A DNA stretch of 64,000 nucleotides from the NCBI GenBank assembly GCA_030441635.1, contig JAUEMM010000001.1, forward strand, positions 55,467 to 119,466. Direction: 5' to 3'. Positions within the stretch are counted from its first letter, which is position 1, and the number at the start of each line of letters is the position of its first letter. The notes under the pieces are model-generated. The model saw nothing but the letters and a program-made list of their open reading frames with translations. It made no database searches and had not been told where the DNA came from. A program made the translations under genes and the position numbers. Source of the stretch: Wolbachia endosymbiont of Tyrophagus putrescentiae (GTDB lineage: Bacteria > Pseudomonadota > Alphaproteobacteria > Rickettsiales > Anaplasmataceae). Of the stretch, positions 43,715-53,820 are shown piece by piece.

Positions 43715-44992
43715 ATGCGTCTATCTGAGTATTATTTACCAACCTTAAAAGAGACTCCTGCTAATACTGATATCATCTCTCATAAGTATTCCTTACGTGC
43801 AGGTTTAATTAAACAAACAGCATCTGGGATCTATACGTGGTTACCACTTGGTTTGAGAGTGCTAAAAAATATTGAATCTATTATCAGAGATGGAATGGAA
43901 AAAGCTGGAGCTGTTGAGTTGCTGATGCCATGCATACAACCAGCAAGTTTATGGCAAGAGTCAGGACGTTATGATGACTACGGTGAAGAAATGTTGCGTA
44001 TAAGTGATAGGCACCAACGTAGCATGCTTTTTGGTCCAACGCATGAGGAGGTTGTAACAGATGTAATTAGAGGTGTAGTGAAAAGCTATAAAAATCTTCC
44101 ACTTTGTTTATATCAGATTCAATGGAAATTCCGTGATGAAATAAGGCCCCGCTTTGGTGTTATGAGAGGTAGAGAGTTCCTGATGAAGGATGCGTATAGC
44201 TTTGATGTAGACTATGAGGGTGCGATAGAATCGTATAATTTAATGTATAAAACTTATATAAAAATCTTCAAACGTATGGGCCTTACTCCGATCGGGGTAA
44301 GGGCAGAGACTGGTCCAATAGGGGGAAATCTAAGTCATGAGTTTCACATATTGGCAAATACCGGTGAAAGTACTCTCTATTATGATAGTAAATTTGCTGA
44401 GTTGCTTGAGAGCGAAGATATAGAAAGTCTGAAAGGCATGTATGCCGTTGCTGATGATATGCATAAGGCTGATTTTTGCCCTATTCCTCAAGAGCAGCTA
44501 AAAACCAGTAAAGGAATTGAAATAGGCCATATTTTTTATTTTGGTGATAAATACTCAAAACCTATGAAGGCAAATATTTCCTTAAAAAATGGAACAAATG
44601 TTAATATGCATATGGGTTCGTACGGAATAGGAGTGTCAAGACTAATTGGAGCAGTAATAGAAGCTTTTCACGATGAAAAAGGTATTATCTGGCCAGAAGC
44701 TATAGCTCCCTTTAAGCTTGGACTAATTAACTTACATGCAAAAGAAAAAGAGTCTGTGGAGATTGCAGATAAGCTTTGCAAACTTCTAGGAAGCAAACAA
44801 ATACTTTATGATGACTCTGATGAAAGTCCGGGGGTGAAGCTTTCTAGAATGGATTTAATAGGGCTGCCGTGGCAAGTAATTGTCGGTAAAAAGACGGTAA
44901 GTGAAAATCTGGTTGAAGTGAAAAATAGAGCAACGGGGGAAATAAAAAATATGAGCATTGAATCTATGATCAATCACTTTGATACAAAATGA
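43715..44992 (+). CDS. proS: Prolyl-tRNA synthetase, short alphaproteobacterial form
   Basis: 425 residues. Class II core motifs are visible: motif 1 region [19 protein letters not shown], motif 2 [19 protein letters not shown], and motif 3 with [13 protein letters not shown]. An HGTP-type anticodon-binding domain closes the protein. The Ala-Pro editing (INS) domain present in longer bacterial ProS is absent, as usual for alphaproteobacteria. The last four bases overlap acpS. Confidence 0.96.
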   Translation: MRLSEYYLPTLKETPANTDIISHKYSLRAGLIKQTASGIYTWLPLGLRVLKNIESIIRDGMEKAGAVELLMPCIQPASLWQESGRYDDYGEEMLRISDRHQRSMLFGPTHEEVVTDVIRGVVKSYKNLPLCLYQIQWKFRDEIRPRFGVMRGREFLMKDAYSFDVDYEGAIESYNLMYKTYIKIFKRMGLTPIGVRAETGPIGGNLSHEFHILANTGESTLYYDSKFAELLESEDIESLKGMYAVADDMHKADFCPIPQEQLKTSKGIEIGHIFYFGDKYSKPMKANISLKNGTNVNMHMGSYGIGVSRLIGAVIEAFHDEKGIIWPEAIAPFKLGLINLHAKEKESVEIADKLCKLLGSKQILYDDSDESPGVKLSRMDLIGLPWQVIVGKKTVSENLVEVKNRATGEIKNMSIESMINHFDTK

Positions 44993-45363
44993 TACATGGC
45001 ATTGGAACAGATATAGTATATATACCAAGAGTATTGAGAATACTGCACAAGTACGGAGAAAAGTTTTTAAATAGAGTATATACTAAAAGAGAGATAGAAG
45101 CAGGTAGTAAATGTAATAGCCCAGAGGTTCGAGCAAGACATTTTGCTAAGCGTTTTGCAGCAAAAGAAGCATTTGTTAAAGCGTTAGGTGTTGGTTTTAA
45201 CCAGAACATAAGGATGAAGGATATAGAGGTATGTAATGACATTAAAGGAAAACCTTATATTATCACTAGCAAAAATTTCATCTATCAAAATAACACAACG
45301 CACCTTTCAATAAGTGACGATAAAGATTATGCGACTGCATTTGTAGTAATTCAACTTTCATAA
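44989..45363 (+). CDS. acpS: Holo-[acyl-carrier-protein] synthase
   Basis: 124 residues. It moves 4'-phosphopantetheine from CoA to ACP for fatty acid synthesis. Motifs are [11 protein letters not shown] at the start (Asp ligand) and [14 protein letters not shown] with the second metal Glu. Its ATG overlaps the proS TGA (ATGA), which indicates translational coupling. Confidence 0.95.
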   Translation: MIHGIGTDIVYIPRVLRILHKYGEKFLNRVYTKREIEAGSKCNSPEVRARHFAKRFAAKEAFVKALGVGFNQNIRMKDIEVCNDIKGKPYIITSKNFIYQNNTTHLSISDDKDYATAFVVIQLS

Positions 45364-45477
45364 AATACTTTAATAAGTTATTAAATATATATACATAATT
45401 AATGCTTATAGTTTACACTATATTGAATATTTCTCTTGATAGTATATTATCGATAAATATTATTCACGTTAAAAGAG

Positions 45478-46440
45478 ATGTTGAAGGATTTTATAGCAAC
45501 TTCCAAGGTACTTTGGTTTATAAGAAATAACAGCGCGAGACAGACAGTAAACTTAAAGCTGGAAGGAAAAAAATTGATGATTTTAGGTGCATGCGTTGCC
45601 TTTGCTTCTGTAGCTTGGTTTTATATTCCATCCTTAAGCGTTATATTAATCTATTTTCTCGTTCCTCTTGCATTTTATTTTGTATACAGTACGTACAACT
45701 TTTTAAAAAATGCTTATAGTAAACACAATGATCGAAATAATGATAAAAATATTGATAGTTATTGCCCAGAGTTTGTTATGGAATCTCTTGAAACTTGTGC
45801 TTTTGCTAATCCCCAAAGAGCTCTTAAATTAATTATATGTATTAAGAGCACTAAGCAGGTGCTAGAAAGTTTAGAACAATCTATGAAAGATGGATTTTAT
45901 AATCTTCTCTTATTAAGTGACAATATAGATAACATGTATAAGTTAGTAATTATCTTTAAAGAAATCTCAGAATTATTAGGAACAGTGAGGCAGTCAACGA
46001 GAGGTAAGTTTTTTAATTATCTTAGTACTTCTGCATGTATTACAAGTGGCAGTTATAATTCACAGGAGGCACTGAATTTAACTTATGCAGTAAAAGAGAT
46101 TGATGCTACTATATCTAGCATTGTTAACGAAAATCTACGAAATCATGCTGATGAATTTTTTACCGTTGCTAACATCAACATTGCAGAGAATAGACATAAG
46201 ATGCTTGAATTTGCTAGAGCGTGTAAGAAAATAGATATAGAAATTCCACAAGAAGTACTCAATGAAAAGTTTGCAAGCATGAAAGATCAATTACATTCTG
46301 ACAACACTTTACTCCGGAGTAATTCACATAAAGTTGAAGATCAAAACTGTGCCAATACAGATTTTTTCCCTTGTGTTGCTCCATTAAACTTCTGTGAAGC
46401 AGTGCAGCATTTTTACAGTACTAAATCTGCTGCAAAATAG
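45478..46440 (+). CDS. Hypothetical membrane-anchored protein
   Basis: 320 residues, no family recognised. Two adjacent hydrophobic helices (about 34-50, MILGACVAFASVAWFYI, and 55-75, VILIYFLVPLAFYFVY) are followed by a charged KHNDRNNDKNID linker. A large, mainly helical soluble domain with several cysteines follows. The N-terminus is basic. The domain after about residue 95 has repeating ALKLII/ALNLTY-type segments (NPQRALKLIICIKSTKQ, SQEALNLTYAVKEIDA), perhaps an ill-defined helical repeat. It is most likely an inner-membrane protein facing the cytoplasm. Confidence 0.65.
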   Translation: MLKDFIATSKVLWFIRNNSARQTVNLKLEGKKLMILGACVAFASVAWFYIPSLSVILIYFLVPLAFYFVYSTYNFLKNAYSKHNDRNNDKNIDSYCPEFVMESLETCAFANPQRALKLIICIKSTKQVLESLEQSMKDGFYNLLLLSDNIDNMYKLVIIFKEISELLGTVRQSTRGKFFNYLSTSACITSGSYNSQEALNLTYAVKEIDATISSIVNENLRNHADEFFTVANINIAENRHKMLEFARACKKIDIEIPQEVLNEKFASMKDQLHSDNTLLRSNSHKVEDQNCANTDFFPCVAPLNFCEAVQHFYSTKSAAK

Positions 46441-46655
46441 GTAGAAAAGTTTGACTTTGATTCAATCGTTAACGTTGCCTTTTGACTTCCTATTTTATTG
46501 ATGTAGCTTAAAACTAACCGTAATGAGCTTCCTTGAAAATCTTGCTTCTATGACAAACAGGGATTATAGAGGCATTGATGTAAGAAAAAATATGGCACAC
46601 CTGAGGCATGCCATTAATAAACATAACGTAGTTAAAAGGGGACTTAAAAAAAACT

Positions 46656-47627
46656 CTACCTACCTTGTGAAGTATAACAACCTTTTGTTATATTATGATC
46701 ATAAACACTAGAAGCAGGAGGTGCAGTTGGGTATTCAGAGTAAGGTGGTGGCGGACAATTATTATCGGGTTTTACACTTTGAAAATCTTGTACATCTGTA
46801 CTATTAAAATGAGGCGCTGTCGGACAAGTTTGAAATTCCCTTACAGCTGATTCAACCTTTTTAATATCATCTGATTCTTTATCATGCTTCATCTGGAAAG
46901 CTAAACCACCAAGAAAGCATATAAGTGAATTAGCACCAATTGCTACCAAACCCCAAACCGGTAAAACAGGATATATAGCACAACCTACCAATCCTATTAA
47001 AGAAGTGGCACATACCAAAAACTCAATATTTCTAAACGTTTTAAGCTTGCCATCTAGAGAATTTATATTCTCTGACTCTCTAGCATCTTTTTTGCTTTCA
47101 TTATAGAAGTAACATATAGTAGTGTGAAAAATAATAACTACAGCAACAACTACTATTCCCAAAGCAATCAATGCTCTACCATCTTGCGCTTCTTCTTTTC
47201 TACTCTGATTATTCTGCTGCTGACTTGCGCTACCGTAGTTAACATAGGTTGTATTGTTAACTGTAGTTCTGCCACCACCGTGAAACAAGTTATTTATACA
47301 GCATTGTAATAGTAAACAATCCCAAAAATTCCACTGAGTGGGTCTATCCGTATGCACATGTATATGTGTATGCGTGTTTGTGCTCCTATTTTTACCTGTA
47401 TTTATTGGAGTACTTTGTTGAGCACTGAAAGCCTCATCTTGTTGATCGGTAGTAAGGTTTCTGTTTTGATGCCAAGAAAAATATATTTCATTAAATTTTT
47501 CCTCGCTCCAAGAATGCTCTTTGCAGTGACTCAAAAACCCTTCTATATTTTCACTACTACCTGTCTTTTTGATATATGCTAACGCATACCTTGCTAAAGT
47601 TTGATTATTATTAGACTTTGATACCAT
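46656..47627 (-). CDS. Membrane protein with PTAP and PPxY late-domain motifs, candidate effector
   Basis: 323 residues, no named family. The N-terminal part is soluble; a His/Thr repeat (NTHTHIHVHTD) lies at about 84-94. Transmembrane segments occur at about 153-174 and, as a hairpin, at 203-245. The C-terminal tail (246-323) contains PTAP at 269-272, PPPY at 293-296 and a second PTAP at 300-303, all within 35 residues. In retroviral Gag and other viral proteins, PTAP recruits TSG101 (ESCRT-I) and PPxY recruits Nedd4-type ubiquitin ligases. The same set in a bacterial membrane protein tail suggests host ESCRT or ubiquitin-ligase binding; this is inference from short motifs. Confidence 0.72.
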   Translation of the reverse strand: MVSKSNNNQTLARYALAYIKKTGSSENIEGFLSHCKEHSWSEEKFNEIYFSWHQNRNLTTDQQDEAFSAQQSTPINTGKNRSTNTHTHIHVHTDRPTQWNFWDCLLLQCCINNLFHGGGRTTVNNTTYVNYGSASQQQNNQSRKEEAQDGRALIALGIVVVAVVIIFHTTICYFYNESKKDARESENINSLDGKLKTFRNIEFLVCATSLIGLVGCAIYPVLPVWGLVAIGANSLICFLGGLAFQMKHDKESDDIKKVESAVREFQTCPTAPHFNSTDVQDFQSVKPDNNCPPPPYSEYPTAPPASSVYDHNITKGCYTSQGR

Positions 47628-47721
47628 TGCAATCCTCTTGAAACTAAACTCACACTTTTTATTTCTACATAAATTTTTTACTTGAGTAAAGTATTATCTC
47701 AAGCCTTGAAATTTACACAGA

Positions 47722-48237
47722 TTATTTATCATGATTTAAATATTGTAAGACTCCCACAAGGAGCAAAATTTTTACTATGCCAGGAATAATAAACGGTAAT
47801 AAACCCACTACAATGGCTTGTTTTAGGCCTAAGTAAACAGCTAACCAACTAATGCCACAGACAAATATGGTTATTGTGCCAGCTATACAACTTAGTAAAT
47901 TACGTATAAGAGCTTTGTTTTTTAATGATTCACTTACACTATTCATAACACTCACCGCAACTAAAAAGCCAATAAAATACCCCGTCGTCGGCCTGATAAT
48001 CCCACTAGAGAAATTTACAAAAACAGGACACCCGATAGCACCAAGTGATAGATACGTCAGTACGGAATAAAACGCTACCTTGCGGTTACATCTAAGTCCA
48101 ATAATCATCACTCCTAAAGTTTGCAATGTAATAGGAACAGGCTGTAATGGTATGCTGATTTGTGACATTAAGAACAAAAGCAATACACACAATAGAACTT
48201 CTGCTAATTGATTTGCTATTCGTAATTTAGCTAACAT
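47722..48237 (-). CDS. bioY: BioY-type biotin transporter
   Basis: 171 residues with six hydrophobic segments. The BioY signature SIPLQPVPITLQTLGVMIIG (about 28-47) and the conserved GIIRPTTGYFIGFL (about 79-92) are clear. BioY is the biotin-binding S component of ECF transporters and can work alone or with EcfAT; no energising genes are adjacent. It suggests that biotin can be taken from the host even where the strain lacks the synthetic operon. Confidence 0.92.
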   Translation of the reverse strand: MLAKLRIANQLAEVLLCVLLLFLMSQISIPLQPVPITLQTLGVMIIGLRCNRKVAFYSVLTYLSLGAIGCPVFVNFSSGIIRPTTGYFIGFLVAVSVMNSVSESLKNKALIRNLLSCIAGTITIFVCGISWLAVYLGLKQAIVVGLLPFIIPGIVKILLLVGVLQYLNHDK

Positions 48238-48341
48238 ATTCTTTCATTTAATAAGCATACTTATATATATATTTCATAAAGAAATGGTCCGCAATTTAAA
48301 TTTTCTTGTTATAATAATTGCTTTATTACTTACTAATTAAA

Positions 48342-48896
48342 ATGATTAGCGGAGAAAACTTATTGGCACTTATAAAAGCAAGGCATAGTGGACGTGAATA
48401 TAATTCTGATGAAATAGTATCACAAGAGGAAATAGATGTTCTGATAGAAGCAGTCAGACTAACTCCCTCATGTTTTGGTGATGAGCCTTGGAGATATATT
48501 ATCTGCAATAGAGAAAACAATAAGGAGTCATGGGAGAAATTGCTCAATTGCTTAGATTTGTCTAATCAAAAATGGGCAAAAGATGCGCAAATATTGGTCA
48601 TATCCTTAAGTGCTAGAAACTTTCGTAATCCTGCAAAAGGAACTAATTTTTGGGCTAGTCATGACACTGGAGCGGCAAATTATGTGTTTATGTTGCAAGC
48701 TGCAGCTATGAATTTGATGGCACATCAGATGGGTGGCTTTAGCAAAGATAAAATAGTAAAAGAATTCAACACACCGGATGACTTCAACGTGATGTCAGTT
48801 ATAGCCATAGGTCATGAAAAAAAGAACGCACAGGTACATGAGAAAAAAAGAAGACCGGTAGAAGAAATATTTTTTTACGATAAGTGGCCATCTTAG
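48342..48896 (+). CDS. Nitroreductase family protein
   Basis: 184 residues from ATG 48342 ([20 protein letters not shown]); an upstream start at 48318 is in frame. FMN-binding features are the N-terminal [26 protein letters not shown] (about 44-59) and the late [13 protein letters not shown]. The best match in general form is the NfsB/FRP-like dimeric NAD(P)H flavin oxidoreductases; the physiological substrate is unknown. It ends convergently with ybeY, overlapping by four bases. Confidence 0.9.
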   Translation: MISGENLLALIKARHSGREYNSDEIVSQEEIDVLIEAVRLTPSCFGDEPWRYIICNRENNKESWEKLLNCLDLSNQKWAKDAQILVISLSARNFRNPAKGTNFWASHDTGAANYVFMLQAAAMNLMAHQMGGFSKDKIVKEFNTPDDFNVMSVIAIGHEKKNAQVHEKKRRPVEEIFFYDKWPS

Positions 48897-49336
48897 CTAT
48901 TAAGTTCAAGCGCAGACAAAATTTTGTTTTCCAACTTTTTCATTACAACTTCTTCATCTTGCGTTTGATGATCATAGTCAAGTAAGTGAAGCAATCCATG
49001 TACCAACATATGTGCGGTGTGAGAAAGGATAGGTATACAGTATTCACGCGATTCCCTCTCTATAGTATTTACAGAAATTGCTATATCTCCTAAATCACAC
49101 TTGTTAGATATTTGCTCGCATGGAAATGATAATACATTTGTTGGCTTGTCTATCTTTCTAAACTTTAAGTTAAGCTGGTGCAGTAAGTGATCATCAGCTA
49201 AAGCTATTGATATATTTGGATCATAATGAATTATTTCTAATTCTCTCAATGAAGCACTCATAACACCTAACACGAAACCCTCCGGGTCTTCGATAATGCT
49301 ATACCACTTATCATCAAGAATATTGACTTCTAACAT
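48893..49336 (-). CDS. ybeY: Endoribonuclease YbeY, 16S rRNA maturation
   Basis: 147 residues. The metal-binding motif is [15 protein letters not shown] (H-x3-H-x9-H, about 107-121), with the preceding substrate-side [11 protein letters not shown]. YbeY takes part in 16S 3' end processing and ribosome quality control. It is the last gene of a minus-strand run after ftsZ and the EVE protein, overlapping the EVE gene by seven bases. Confidence 0.95.
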   Translation of the reverse strand: MLEVNILDDKWYSIIEDPEGFVLGVMSASLRELEIIHYDPNISIALADDHLLHQLNLKFRKIDKPTNVLSFPCEQISNKCDLGDIAISVNTIERESREYCIPILSHTAHMLVHGLLHLLDYDHQTQDEEVVMKKLENKILSALELNS

Positions 49337-49713
49337 TTGCTCATTTTTATTATTTCATTCCACTCAATTTCCGAAACTGGGGAAATAGACAAGCGTGGCT
49401 GTTTCAGTATATGCATATCTTTTAAGAAAAGATTTTGTTTTATATTTTGTAATGTTACTTTGTTATTCAAGGACCTTAAGTATTTTACGTCAACTAGAGA
49501 ATTACTGTAATACTCTTTTAAAATCTCCACTATTCCCACTACGGCTTTCTCCTTACCTGTATGATAAAAAAAAGCAAGATCTCCGACCTTCATATTTTTC
49601 ATGTAATTTTGTGCTTGATGATTACGCACACCATCCCATGGTACAGCTTGATCACACTCCATTTTCTGCCATGAATATTCGCTTGGTTCTGACTTTAGAA
49701 GCCAAAAGTGCAT
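49330..49713 (-). CDS. EVE domain protein
   Basis: 127 residues, somewhat shorter than the usual ~135-155. The start [15 protein letters not shown] and the motifs [20 protein letters not shown] and [17 protein letters not shown] define the EVE fold, related to PUA and YTH domains and thought to bind modified bases in nucleic acids. The ATG overlaps the ftsZ stop by one base, which indicates coupling. Exact role unknown. Confidence 0.93.
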   Translation of the reverse strand: MHFWLLKSEPSEYSWQKMECDQAVPWDGVRNHQAQNYMKNMKVGDLAFFYHTGKEKAVVGIVEILKEYYSNSLVDVKYLRSLNNKVTLQNIKQNLFLKDMHILKQPRLSISPVSEIEWNEIIKMSKC

Positions 49714-50897
49714 TATTTTTTCCTTCTCAAGTAAGCAGGTATATCATAAATATTGCTACTCCATTTTACTTCACCTTCCGGCTCAACCGTAGCATATTCC
49801 TTTTCTTTTTGACTTTGACTATAAGACCACTTAAACCCTTCTTTTTCAGAGCTACTTACAGGCACACTCTCTAATTTACTACTGTTGTTATTGGTGTTAT
49901 TTCTCTCACCTTCAATCCCAGTTGCAAGAACAGAGACTCTAATTCTCCCTTCCATTTCATCATTAAATGTTGCACCAAATATTATATTTGCATTCTCGTC
50001 CACCTCTTCACGTACTCTATTGGCTGCAGCATCAACTTCAAATAAGGTCATATCACCACCACCTGTAATATTGATTAGTATTCCTTGAGCTCCTTTCATA
50101 GAAACATTATCGAGTAGTGGATTAGATATCGCAGCTTCTGCGGCGCTAATTGCCCTATTCTCTCCTTCTGCTTCTCCAGTACCAATCATTGCCTTACCCA
50201 TCTCGCTCATAACTGTTTCTATGTCAGCAAAGTCAAGATTTATAAGCCCAGGCATAACCATTAAGTCAGTTACGCCTCTAATTCCTATATGCAAAACATT
50301 ATCAGCAAGTTTAAATGCATCCGCAAAAGTGGTTTTTTCATTTGCAATTCTAAATAAATTTTGATTTGGAATGACAATCAACGTATCCACATGTTTTTGT
50401 AACTCTTCAAGCCCAAGCTCTGCAATCCGCATACGTCGCACACCTTCAAAAGAAAAAGGTTTAGTCACAACTCCAACTGTTAATATCTTCTTCTCTTTTG
50501 ATACCTTATCTCTTTTAGCTTCCCTTGCCGCCTTTGCAATCACTGGTGCTGCACCAGTACCAGTACCACCACCCATTCCTGCTGTTATAAAAAGCATATG
50601 ACTATCCTTTATATGCTCCATAATTTCGTCAATTGATTCTTCGGCCGCACCTCTGCCAACATCAGGCAATGCACCAGCACCAAGCCCCTTGGTTAAGTTG
50701 ATACCAAGCTGAATTTTCTTATCACACAAAGACTTCTCTAATGCTTGTGCATCAGTGTTTGCTACAACAAAATTCACCCCTTGCAGGTTAGATTGAATCA
50801 TATTATTTACAGCATTTCCACCTGCTCCACCTACTCCCACAACAGTAATTCTGGGATGTAAAACAGGTAAATCAGGCAAGTTTAGATCGATAGACAT
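49713..50897 (-). CDS. ftsZ: Cell division protein FtsZ
   Basis: 394 residues from ATG 50897 ([17 protein letters not shown]); a TTG at 50909 is in frame. It is the tubulin-like GTPase of the Z ring. GTP-binding features are [16 protein letters not shown], the tubulin signature [13 protein letters not shown] (about 111-123), [13 protein letters not shown] and [21 protein letters not shown]. The variable linker is short, and the conserved C-terminal peptide [10 protein letters not shown] that binds membrane anchors is present. The sequence is immediately recognisable as Wolbachia-type. It heads the ftsZ-EVE-ybeY run. Confidence 0.98.
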   Translation of the reverse strand: MSIDLNLPDLPVLHPRITVVGVGGAGGNAVNNMIQSNLQGVNFVVANTDAQALEKSLCDKKIQLGINLTKGLGAGALPDVGRGAAEESIDEIMEHIKDSHMLFITAGMGGGTGTGAAPVIAKAAREAKRDKVSKEKKILTVGVVTKPFSFEGVRRMRIAELGLEELQKHVDTLIVIPNQNLFRIANEKTTFADAFKLADNVLHIGIRGVTDLMVMPGLINLDFADIETVMSEMGKAMIGTGEAEGENRAISAAEAAISNPLLDNVSMKGAQGILINITGGGDMTLFEVDAAANRVREEVDENANIIFGATFNDEMEGRIRVSVLATGIEGERNNTNNNSSKLESVPVSSSEKEGFKWSYSQSQKEKEYATVEPEGEVKWSSNIYDIPAYLRRKK

Positions 50898-51070
50898 TTT
50901 ATTACTCAATTTTAAGTGAACTCACTTGACAATAAATTACTGTTTTGCTTAACAATATGCAAACACTTTTCACTCCTCTAGGTTTATAAACACTCAACAT
51001 AATTTACTTAATATTAATACTTTATACTACTGCACACCATAAAGCAATAACTTTATTTCAAATAAGCTCT

Positions 51071-51937
51071 TTAGTGAAACTTAACAAGTTTCTCTATCGT
51101 TTTAGTGATAATCCTTGGAGCGTCAGGGGCAATCTTCAGCTTCTTTAATTGCTCCACAGTAGATTTACTGTTCTCACTTTTTATAAAGCCATCTAAAATG
51201 CTTTCTATGTCTCGAGTCACACCTTCATATTTCTTCAAAGGATGATCATGAGGATATTTATTTATAGTTTTTATACTAAAATACTCAACGAAAGCTTGAT
51301 CTTTAAAAGCAAGTTGTCTCAATTTTTCCGTCAGTTTCTTTTCCTCGTCTTTTGCTAATAGAGAGGACTGCACTAATGATTTCACAATTGAATCAATAGC
51401 CTGGTGTATCTCAGATTGTATTATAATGTCAATAGTATTGTCTTGTATTACACAACTGTAAGTATTGCTTTCACGCCTCAGTGATTCTATAAATGTTTTA
51501 CTATTTTTTGAACTCAATTCTAGATGCTCTTCACTCATAGGTGTTATTACAAACGTGTTTTTGCTGACTCTTACGTTAAACTGTGGCAAGCCATTAAAAA
51601 GCGAAAAGGCCATGTCTTTAGATTCAAATGCATTACTATATGCAGCAGCAAACGTGCGTGCTATAACGCTATTGTCAACACTAATTCCATGCTTGCTTAA
51701 GTGATGCAGTATGTTTTCAATATCAATATATGTAAAGTCTGTAGCTCTTATCAGTTTTACAACCTCTTTTGTATCATATTGCTCATATTCTATATTTACT
51801 TCATCTACAAACAGAGTTCTTGCTGCTTTATATCTGTCAAGCACAGTGAAAATTTTAGTGAAATTTTCTAGATCTTCCTTATTAGCTAGCTCAATGCTAA
51901 TTAAATGCTTGCTGATAATCGAAATATTCTTTATCAT
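51071..51937 (-). CDS. Hypothetical protein
   Basis: 288 residues, no family recognised. No signal peptide or membrane segment is visible; the composition is helical with regularly spaced hydrophobics. Segments of note are FTYIDIENILHHLSKHGISVD and a lysine-rich C-terminus (KKLKIAPDAPRIITKTIEKL). It is alone between ftsZ and glutaredoxin on the minus strand, and the ATG at 51937 is preceded by AAGGGAAT. Probably a cytoplasmic or exported lineage-specific protein. Confidence 0.65.
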   Translation of the reverse strand: MIKNISIISKHLISIELANKEDLENFTKIFTVLDRYKAARTLFVDEVNIEYEQYDTKEVVKLIRATDFTYIDIENILHHLSKHGISVDNSVIARTFAAAYSNAFESKDMAFSLFNGLPQFNVRVSKNTFVITPMSEEHLELSSKNSKTFIESLRRESNTYSCVIQDNTIDIIIQSEIHQAIDSIVKSLVQSSLLAKDEEKKLTEKLRQLAFKDQAFVEYFSIKTINKYPHDHPLKKYEGVTRDIESILDGFIKSENSKSTVEQLKKLKIAPDAPRIITKTIEKLVKFH

Positions 51938-52022
51938 CTTATTCCCTTATAAATAAATTTACTAAATGAATTTTATTTTTAATTCATTAAAAATTACTTA
52001 AATAGAGATATACTTCTTTAAT

Positions 52023-52379
52023 CTATATTAAATCATCGCTGCTTGGATTATGATATTCTTCGCATTCTATATTATGATGATTTGTATCGGCTATATCATC
52101 GCCGTTATTTAGCATATAGTCTAACTTTCCTGCTTTTTCAAGTTCGATCAGTTTATCACTACCAGGAATGTGATATATGTAGTTTCCATTTTCATCAGTG
52201 ATAAAAATTTGCGGAACCGTTTTTATGTCATTATATTCAGATTTTACCTTATTAAATGAGTCCGGGTTTTTAATCACATCAATTTCTTCATATTTTACAC
52301 CTTTCTGATCTAATAATTTTTTTGCTCTTATACAGTAAGGGCACCCTTGTTTTACGTATATTACAATGCTTTTATTCAT
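52023..52379 (-). CDS. grxC: Glutaredoxin 3 with C-terminal extension
   Basis: 118 residues; the Grx core of about 85 is followed by a 30-residue acidic, His/Asn-rich extension (DTNHHNIECEEYHNPSSDDL). The redox site is CPYC (about residues 13-16), and the glutathione-binding TVPQIFI and GSDKLIEL are conserved. It reduces protein and small disulfides with glutathione. It is divergent from ribF across a 59-base AT-rich promoter region. Confidence 0.93.
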   Translation of the reverse strand: MNKSIVIYVKQGCPYCIRAKKLLDQKGVKYEEIDVIKNPDSFNKVKSEYNDIKTVPQIFITDENGNYIYHIPGSDKLIELEKAGKLDYMLNNGDDIADTNHHNIECEEYHNPSSDDLI

Positions 52380-52438
52380 AATCGACCTACATACATTTTG
52401 TAGCTATAATATAACAAATGTAGAAAATATCAAATAAT

Positions 52439-53344
52439 ATGCATAGACAAAACGTTGGCTCGGTACTTACTTTTGGAAATTTTGATGGTGTCCATTTAGG
52501 ACATAAATTCATACTTTCAACTGTAAATAAAATATCGCAAGAGACTGGTTTGCCTTCAGCAATTATAACTTTCGAACCTCACCCATCAACTGTGCTGTTT
52601 AATAGGAAAAACTTTCGACTTATAGATCAAGAGTATAAAACAGAGCTTATCAGTAGATGCGGAATAAACTCTCTGCATGTGATAGATTTTGATAAAGGCT
52701 TTTCTCAAGTAAGTTGCAGTGACTTTATAAGCAAAATTCTTATAGGTCAGTATAACGCCAAACATATAGTTGTCGGTAAGAACTGCACTTTTGGCAATAA
52801 ACGCGTGGGAAATATATCGACTCTACAACAATATTCCAGTGTATATGGGTATTCTCTCGTCGAGTTAGAACCATTGGTCATTGACAATGAAGCTTGTTCT
52901 TCTTCATTGATTAGAGAATATCTGCAAAGTGGAAAGGTAGACGCTGCTAATAAGTTACTCGGAAGGCCTTATCAGATTTTAGGTATAGTAAAGCAAGGTG
53001 CACGTAGAGGTAGAGAAATAGGATCCCCGACCATAAATATTCCTATAGAAAACTATATGATAAAACCAAAATTTGGTACATATTATGCAACAATGACATG
53101 TGATGACCAAAACTGGTTACACGGAGTGGTGAATATTGGCATGAGGCCAACATTTAAAGATTTACAGGATCCTATAGCGGAAATGCACATACTTGATTTT
53201 AATAAAGATTTATATGGACAAATGGTTAAAATACAACTACTACAGTTCATGAGGTCAGAAAGAAAATTTTGTGGAGTAGATGAGTTAAAAGAACAGATAA
53301 ATTGTGATATAATTGAAGCTTATAGATTGAAAGCATGTATATGA
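52439..53344 (+). CDS. ribF: Bifunctional riboflavin kinase / FAD synthetase
   Basis: 301 residues, full length. It converts riboflavin to FMN and FAD. The N-terminal adenylyltransferase domain has LTFGNFDGVHLGHKFIL, and the C-terminal kinase domain shows KQGARRGREIGSPTINIP and GVVNIGMRPTF. The start is ATG 52439. The last ten bases overlap the first possible start of lspA, so the two are coupled. Confidence 0.96.
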   Translation: MHRQNVGSVLTFGNFDGVHLGHKFILSTVNKISQETGLPSAIITFEPHPSTVLFNRKNFRLIDQEYKTELISRCGINSLHVIDFDKGFSQVSCSDFISKILIGQYNAKHIVVGKNCTFGNKRVGNISTLQQYSSVYGYSLVELEPLVIDNEACSSSLIREYLQSGKVDAANKLLGRPYQILGIVKQGARRGREIGSPTINIPIENYMIKPKFGTYYATMTCDDQNWLHGVVNIGMRPTFKDLQDPIAEMHILDFNKDLYGQMVKIQLLQFMRSERKFCGVDELKEQINCDIIEAYRLKACI

Positions 53345-53805
53345 AGAAGTTATGTTTAATCATTATAATAATTGCAGCACTTAGTGATCAGGCAAGTAAA
53401 CTATACATCAATTCATTAATTGATGAAGAGGGATCTATTGAAATTTGCAGCTTTGTACAGTTAGTTGAAGTGTGGAACTCTGGTATTAGTTTTGGATTGT
53501 TTAATACCCTTCCGTACAGAGATGTGATATTTTCAATGCTTGCAATTGTTATAATCAACCTATTTTTATATCTATTATACAAAGCAGATGATAAGTTAAC
53601 TTGTTTAGGCTTTGCTTTGATGACTGGCGGAGCAATTGGAAATGTGATTGATAGGGTATACTGGAAAGCCGTATATGATTTTATATACTTTCACATTAAT
53701 GGCTGGTATTGGCCTGCTTTTAATTTAGCGGATTTATATGTAGTGTGTGGAATGCTTATAATTTTATACAAATTATACATATACGATATCTTCATCAATA
53801 AGTAA
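53335..53805 (+). CDS. lspA: Lipoprotein signal peptidase
   Basis: 156 residues. It is a type II signal peptidase with four transmembrane segments that cleaves prolipoprotein leaders after lipidation. The catalytic Asp pair is visible in AIGNVIDRVYWKAVYDFI and FNLADLYVV, with the NSGISFGLF motif in between TM1 and TM2. Translation may begin at 53335 or at the ATG at 53341, which overlaps the ribF stop. Confidence 0.95.
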   Translation: MYMKKLCLIIIIIAALSDQASKLYINSLIDEEGSIEICSFVQLVEVWNSGISFGLFNTLPYRDVIFSMLAIVIINLFLYLLYKADDKLTCLGFALMTGGAIGNVIDRVYWKAVYDFIYFHINGWYWPAFNLADLYVVCGMLIILYKLYIYDIFINK

Positions 53806-53820
53806 GACAACTGATAAAAA

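Noticed and set aside
46523-46711. 62-residue plus-strand open frame (MSFLENLASMTNRDYRG...)
   Set aside because: No ribosome binding site, no recognised family, and its end overlaps the 3' end of the convergent PTAP/PPxY gene by 56 bases. It may be a remnant but is not supported as a gene.
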